DNA of 64,000 nt, taken from Methylobacterium sp. Leaf112. Lineage in GTDB: Bacteria > Pseudomonadota > Alphaproteobacteria > Rhizobiales > Beijerinckiaceae. Where the stretch lies: NCBI RefSeq assembly GCF_001423295.1, contig NZ_LMNG01000012.1, positions 310,728-374,727 on the forward strand, given 5' to 3'. Shown one piece after another: positions 58,686-64,000 of the stretch. Numbering within the stretch: position 1 is the stretch's first letter; each line of letters starts with the position of its first letter. Under the pieces are notes generated by a model, which did no database searches, was not told the DNA's origin, and worked only from the letters and a program-made list of their open reading frames with translations. Both the position numbers and the translations under genes were made by a program.

Positions 58686-59459
58686 ATGCAGCAGACCACG
58701 TCGCGGGACAGCCTCGGCCGGACCGGCCCCGGCGCCAGCGCCAATTTCCTCCTCATCGTGCTCCTGGTCAGCGGGCTCGGCTTCGCCATCGGCGTCGGCT
58801 GGATCGCCGGATCGGGCGCCGGGTTCGCCTTCGTGCTGTCGGGCTGGATCTTGAGCCTGTGCCTGCACGAGTTCGGCCACGCCTACGCGGCTTGGCGGGG
58901 CGGCGATGCCAGCGTCGAGGAGGCCGGCACCCTCACCCTCGATCCGCGCCGCTACGCCGATCCCGTCACCACCCTGGTGCTGCCGGTCCTGTTCACGATC
59001 CTCGGCGGCATCGGCTTCCCCGGCGGGGCGGTCCGCATCGACCTGTCGGCCCTGCGCGGCCGCCTGTGGCCGAGCGCCGTCGCCCTCGCGGGACCGGCCA
59101 TGACGGGCGCGGCGCTGCTCGGCTTCGTGCTGCTCTATCATCTGGCGAGCCCGGACTCGGACACCCTGCGGGCGGTGCTCGCCGTCTCGGCCCTGTTCCA
59201 AGGGATGGCCCTCGTCCTCAACCTCGTGCCGATCCCGGGCCTCGACGGCTACGCCGCCGCGCGGCCGTGGGTGCCCGCCGCATGGCAGGCCGTGGGCGAT
59301 GCGGGTGCCCGCCATGCCGGCCTCGTGCTGACGGTGCTGTTCCTGTTCTCCGGCGCCTTCAGCCGGCTTCTGTTCCGGACGAGCCTGCGGCTCACCACCC
59401 TGATGGGCGTCGACCCCGCCGACGTGGTGGCGGGATACCGCCTGATCCGCCTGTGGTGA
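58686..59459 (+). CDS. site-2-type zinc metalloprotease (M50)
   Basis: A 257-residue integral membrane protease with about six helices. The zinc motif HEFGH (His61, Glu62, His65) lies in the second hydrophobic segment, and the third ligand is in NLVPIPGLDG (about 175-185), the N-x-x-P-x-P-x-x-D-G motif. No PDZ domain is present, so it belongs to the short Rip3/SpoIVFB-like group. It cleaves membrane-bound substrates within the bilayer. ATG 58686 was chosen; an upstream start at 58554 would give a poor N-terminus. Confidence 0.88.
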   Translation: MQQTTSRDSLGRTGPGASANFLLIVLLVSGLGFAIGVGWIAGSGAGFAFVLSGWILSLCLHEFGHAYAAWRGGDASVEEAGTLTLDPRRYADPVTTLVLPVLFTILGGIGFPGGAVRIDLSALRGRLWPSAVALAGPAMTGAALLGFVLLYHLASPDSDTLRAVLAVSALFQGMALVLNLVPIPGLDGYAAARPWVPAAWQAVGDAGARHAGLVLTVLFLFSGAFSRLLFRTSLRLTTLMGVDPADVVAGYRLIRLW

Positions 59460-59554
59460 GGCGGGCCCACCACCGTCCGCGTGCCGCGCGCGCGCGGGTT
59501 TCGTGCTAAGGCGGCGTCCCTGTCCGGAGGCGATCCCGCCCGGTGGAGACCGTG

Positions 59555-59809
59555 ATGGCCCTCAAGACGACGTTCCTGGTCCAGACCTTCGTGATCAAGC
59601 GCAAGCGCCTCGTGCCGGGCGACCGCGAGGTGGCGCCCACGGAGAGCGGCGCCTTCAAGAAGGCGGAGGCCATGGCGGGGCGCTTCCCCGGCACCGCCGC
59701 CATTCGGGTGGTGGCCGACGACGAGACCGGCGAACTCGAGAGCGCCGCCATCTTGGCCCAGTTCGGCGAGGTGCCGGACGACTTCGCGGAAAGCCTCCAG
59801 GGCTCCTGA
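59555..59809 (+). CDS. small hypothetical protein, 84 aa
   Basis: An 84-residue cytosolic protein: MALKTTFLVQTFVIKRKRLVPGDREV, then SGAFKKAEAMAGRFPGTAAIRVVADDETGELESAAILAQFGEV. Alternating strands and one helix suggest a compact fold. The segment FKKAEAMA through RVVADDETGE is well conserved in Rhizobiales proteins of unknown role, as I recall. ATG 59555 with GGAG nearby was chosen over GTG 59543. Its stop codon lies in a short tandem array. Confidence 0.65.
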   Translation: MALKTTFLVQTFVIKRKRLVPGDREVAPTESGAFKKAEAMAGRFPGTAAIRVVADDETGELESAAILAQFGEVPDDFAESLQGS

Positions 59810-59848
59810 AACGCGGGTTCCTGAAACGCGGGCTTCTGAAACGAAGAA
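59804..59848 (+). repeat. tandem array, 3 x 15 bp, carrying the upstream gene's stop codon
   Basis: Units of 15 bp start at 59804 (TCCTGAAACGCGGGT), 59819 and 59834. The first includes the Ser-stop codons that end the small gene (TCC TGA); the later ones repeat the TGA in the same phase. The third unit runs into the terminator stem at 59842. Confidence 0.85.
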
Positions 59849-59882
59849 GGCCCCGGCGCGGTGAGCGCCGGGGCCTTCTTCG
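59842..59882. terminator. bidirectional terminator between convergent genes
   Basis: A perfect 18-bp stem (59842-59859 with 59865-59882, CGAAGAAGGCCCCGGCGC and complement) has a 5-base loop. The outer parts are CTTCTTCG, so both strands have short T-rich ends. It separates the small gene at 59555-59809 from the BA14K gene on the opposite strand. Confidence 0.85.
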
Positions 59883-59898
59883 TTCGATCGTGCATCAC

Positions 59899-60618
59899 CT
59901 ACGGGCAGGCGTGACGCTGGCCGTCATTGCCGAGATAGGTGCCCGACTGGCGGTCGTAGGACCGGAAGCGACGGACGCAGTAGGCGTCGTCCCGCTGAGG
60001 GGCGACTTCTGTCTCGACGGCGTAGCCGGCCGGCGCATAGCCGCCGCCATAGGCACCGTAGCCACCACCGTAATAGGCCGGGGCGTAGCCGCCACCGTAG
60101 TAATCGTCGCCATAGAAGCCGCTGCCGAGGCCGTAACCGATTCCCGCACCGGCGAGCCCCAGGCCGACGCCGAGGCCGAGACCGCCGTAGCCGCGGCGGT
60201 AGCCGTAGCCGCGCCCGCCCCGGTCATCGGCGAACCCGCCGCGGTAGCCGCCCCGGTTGAACCCGCCGACGCCGCCACGATACCCGCCAAGCGCCGCGCC
60301 GCCGCCGAACCCGGCCGCCGTCGCGCCGAGCCCACGGCCGCCGCCGAAGCCACGTCCCGCGAAGCCCTGACCGCCGCCGAACCCGCGCCCGGCTAGGCCC
60401 TGGCCGCCGAAGCCGCCGCGCCCACCGCCCATCATGCCGCCGCGGAACCCACCACCGCCCGCGAAGCCGCCGCCGCCGAAGCCACGGCCGCCCCCGCCGA
60501 AGCCGCCCATATGGCCACCGCCGCCGCGAAATCCGCCCCCGCCGCGCGCGTCGGCCTGGGCGGGAATGAGAATGAGAGCCCCGACCATGGCGGCCGATGC
60601 GAGGAGAATGCGATTCAT
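59899..60618 (-). CDS. exported Gly-rich protein with a BA14K-like C-terminus
   Basis: A 239-residue protein. A signal peptide (MNRILLASAAMVGALILIPAQADA) is followed by about 150 residues of Gly/Arg/Phe/Tyr repeats (GGGGFRGGGG, GGRGFGG). A more hydrophobic Gly-rich stretch (LGLGVGLGLAGAGIGYGLG) may insert into the outer membrane. The final 27 residues, YCVRRFRSYDRQSGTYLGND to HACP, match the BA14K family ending with its two cysteines. BA14K-type proteins are immunoreactive surface or lectin-like proteins. ATG 60618. Confidence 0.8.
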   Translation of the reverse strand: MNRILLASAAMVGALILIPAQADARGGGGFRGGGGHMGGFGGGGRGFGGGGFAGGGGFRGGMMGGGRGGFGGQGLAGRGFGGGQGFAGRGFGGGRGLGATAAGFGGGAALGGYRGGVGGFNRGGYRGGFADDRGGRGYGYRRGYGGLGLGVGLGLAGAGIGYGLGSGFYGDDYYGGGYAPAYYGGGYGAYGGGYAPAGYAVETEVAPQRDDAYCVRRFRSYDRQSGTYLGNDGQRHACP

Positions 60619-60824
60619 GGTGATGATCCGCGTTGCAGCGCCGGTCCGGAACGGAGGCGCGTTTGGAGGATCAACGCTGCCGTCAACGCAAGGTTCGAAC
60701 CGTGACCTTGGCGTTCGTTCCATCCGTCGACGGCTCGGTCCCGGACGGGGTCTGGGCTGACCCTGGGGTCCCAATGGAACTCCGCTCACGAAAATGCTAC
60801 CTTGAGTTTATAATAGATGGAGTG

Positions 60825-60840
60825 ATAAACCTTAGGTTAT
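60825..60840. promoter_or_regulatory. AT-rich dyad upstream of a Cys-rich small gene
   Basis: ATAAACCTTAGGTTAT is a near-palindrome in an unusually AT-rich stretch (60781-60850) that also has a TTGAGT/TATAAT-like pair at about 60802-60815. It lies about 50 bases before the ATG at 60892. It could be an operator plus promoter; this is inference only. Confidence 0.35.
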
Positions 60841-60891
60841 TTATTTCTTGGGTGGACCGGCCGCAGAGACCGGGATCACAAGGACAAGCCC

Positions 60892-61179
60892 ATGGACATC
60901 AAAGTCAATGATTCCGACTGGAACGGCCTGACGGGCGAAGAGCGGGACAAGATTCGTACGATCATCACTCAGATCTTCAAGCAGGATCACAATATCGTCG
61001 GAGACAAGACGCAGACCGCCGATGCGCAGCAGCTTGATTCGATCTTCTGAACGCTGGCCTGCAATGCCGCCCAGGGCCTGGCCGAAGCGGCGTGCAACGC
61101 CATCCCGAACCCGACCGGGAAGCAGGTATGCCTGATCGCGGCGCAGCAGGCCGGCGACTTCTGCCGAAGCAAGTGCTGA
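60892..61179 (+). pseudogene. small Cys-rich protein gene interrupted by an in-frame TGA
   Basis: From ATG 60892 (AAGGA at -13) the frame gives 52 residues (MDIKVNDSDWNGL, then EERDKIRTIITQIFKQDHN, ending LDSIF) and meets TGA at 61048-61050. The same frame then continues open for another 42 codons to a second TGA at 61177, encoding TLACNAAQGLAEAACNAIPN, then QVC, DFCRSKC with five regularly spaced cysteines. The continuity, spacing and composition on both sides argue for one original 95-codon gene, probably with a Trp codon (TGG) or Arg codon (CGA) changed to TGA. Readthrough or recoding is possible but unsupported. It sits in an AT-richer patch upstream. Confidence 0.55.
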
Positions 61180-61337
61180 ACACCATGGGCGCGACAGCCG
61201 CGCCGAACCGACTTTGACGACGCCGCCGAGTCGCAGGGCTCGGCGGACCGACCGTGGCGGGACTTTCGGCGGAAACGCCCGTGTACGGCTGCGACGATTG
61301 ACAAATCGGGCGCAGGCGTCGAACCTGGAACGATTCC

Positions 61338-63430
<2,093 letters not shown>

Positions 63431-63489
63431 AGCGGAGGGGGCCGCTTCCATGCGCGGACGGTCCCGACCGGTCTTCACACTTGCGATGC

Positions 63490-63523
63490 GTGCGCCGTCT
63501 TCCCCTATGGGAAGGCGGCGCAC
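63490..63523. terminator. strong hairpin between convergent thiC and DUF2380 genes
   Basis: Arms 63490-63504 and 63509-63523 pair over 15 bp with one G-T wobble around a CTAT loop. There is no T run on either side, so it could be a factor-dependent or bidirectional stop signal for thiC (60 bases past its stop) and the gene on the other strand. Confidence 0.5.
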
Positions 63524-63561
63524 GGAGTCTGCCCAGCCGACGACTGACCATTCTTGCATTC

Positions 63562-64000
63562 TCAGCGGGCTTCGGCCGGCATGTCTCGGATTTGGGACAT
63601 GAGGAACGTCTCGGCCCGTCGCCAGGCCTCATCCGTATCGCCGCGGAAGTTGAGGTCTCGGGAGTAGATATCCCGGCCGGTGCGCGCATCGACGATACGG
63701 GCCCAGAGCTGCATGATCAGCGTGCTGCTCTTGTGGACGACACCGATGAAGATCGTTTCAGCTCCGTGTGCCTGAGCGACCTTCAAAAGACAGGCGGTTT
63801 CTTCGGATCGGCAATCCTGTCGGAGCCGGTCCGCAGTGATGACCGACGCCCGGTACAGGCCGGAGCGGGTCAGGTCGCCCGCAAGGTGGTCGGCGAAGTC
63901 CACCAGCCGCTTGGCATGCTGTGAGGCTTGATCGGTCGGCTCGTTCGAGGTGTCGAGAAGCTTGATCGGCAGGACGACGAGCGTTGACGGTACCGCCCCT
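63562..64000 (-). CDS. DUF2380 domain protein (partial, runs off the window)
   Basis: The minus-strand frame is open from the window edge to a stop at 63562, 145 codons. It reads PSTLVVLPIKLLDTSNEP, a hydrophilic stretch, then LVDFADHLAGDLTRSGLY and ETIFIGVVHKSSTLIMQLWARIVDARTGRDIYSRDLN, ending QIRDMPAEAR. The pattern of a small beta-sheet domain with V-D-x-R-T-G matches the DUF2380 family of presumed periplasmic proteins. The N-terminus, and with it any signal peptide, lies beyond 64000. Confidence 0.65.
   Translation of the reverse strand, partial: GAVPSTLVVLPIKLLDTSNEPTDQASQHAKRLVDFADHLAGDLTRSGLYRASVITADRLRQDCRSEETACLLKVAQAHGAETIFIGVVHKSSTLIMQLWARIVDARTGRDIYSRDLNFRGDTDEAWRRAETFLMSQIRDMPAEAR

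Noticed and set aside
61048..61050. Selenocysteine codon in the Cys-rich ORF
   Set aside because: No convincing SECIS hairpin with a conserved apical loop follows the TGA, and no selenium-pathway gene lies in the window; a nonsense change is simpler.

Overview
The window looks like chromosome from a Methylobacterium-type alphaproteobacterium (Hyphomicrobiales). The evidence is a very high G+C content with strongly GC-biased third codon positions, a MucR/Ros-type regulator, perfect CtrA-type boxes, and families typical of this order (BTLCP, DUF3775, DUF6456, BA14K, DUF4112). Genes are short transcription units on both strands. No rRNA, tRNA, CRISPR array, intact insertion sequence or prophage was recognised.

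Layout. 1-6.4 kb: a tiny exported ORF, a PLP aminotransferase, a DUF4112 protein, an orphan YejE-type permease and a GGDEF-EAL protein. 6.4-14 kb: an SMR exporter, a transglutaminase-like (BTLCP) protein under two CtrA boxes, DUF3775, a NudC-HIT pair, UvrD followed by a 126-bp palindromic element, PhoH and a Met/Arg-rich exported peptide. 14-25 kb: an L,D-transpeptidase lipoprotein, AccA, an M24 aminopeptidase, PrmA, ModBC without ModA, SufE, DUF6456 and MucR with an AT-rich upstream region. 25-32 kb: oligopeptidase B, a lower-GC methyltransferase-like gene beside a decayed IS481-type transposase, a LuxR-type regulator and a small Cys-rich exported protein. 32-38 kb: an orphan pseudopilin (GspG) divergent from a membrane protein and a prepilin peptidase, then a class III aminotransferase and an OmpW-type porin. 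38-49 kb: a membrane diguanylate cyclase, a glycosyltransferase fusion with a GINT-like partner, an MFS transporter, a metallophosphoesterase, an ArsB-type permease and a duplicated DMT transporter. 49-60 kb: an orphan BrnA-type antitoxin, YaiI/adenylate cyclase, PBP1A, a glutamine amidotransferase, an acyltransferase and an M50 protease. 60-64 kb: a BA14K protein, a small Cys-rich gene split by an in-frame TGA, a TPP riboswitch with thiC, and a partial DUF2380 gene.

The most unusual signal is a recurrent class of short tandem arrays (12-22 bp units, 3-5 copies) at gene ends. At least ten occur in 64 kb. Four contain the last codons plus the stop codon of a neighbouring gene, repeated into the intergenic space; five others are in frame within the N- or C-terminal tails of proteins. 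Other notable points are a BTLCP protein lacking the catalytic-cysteine segment, the paired CtrA boxes above it, the TGA-interrupted Cys-rich ORF, and two convergent genes that both end in QAAA-stop from one shared near-palindrome.

Functions tie together loosely: c-di-GMP and cAMP signalling, surface polysaccharide and envelope synthesis, peptidoglycan enzymes, cofactor supply (thiamine, molybdate, Fe-S) and DNA repair. All calls rest on reading the sequence and knowledge of the families; no database search was run.
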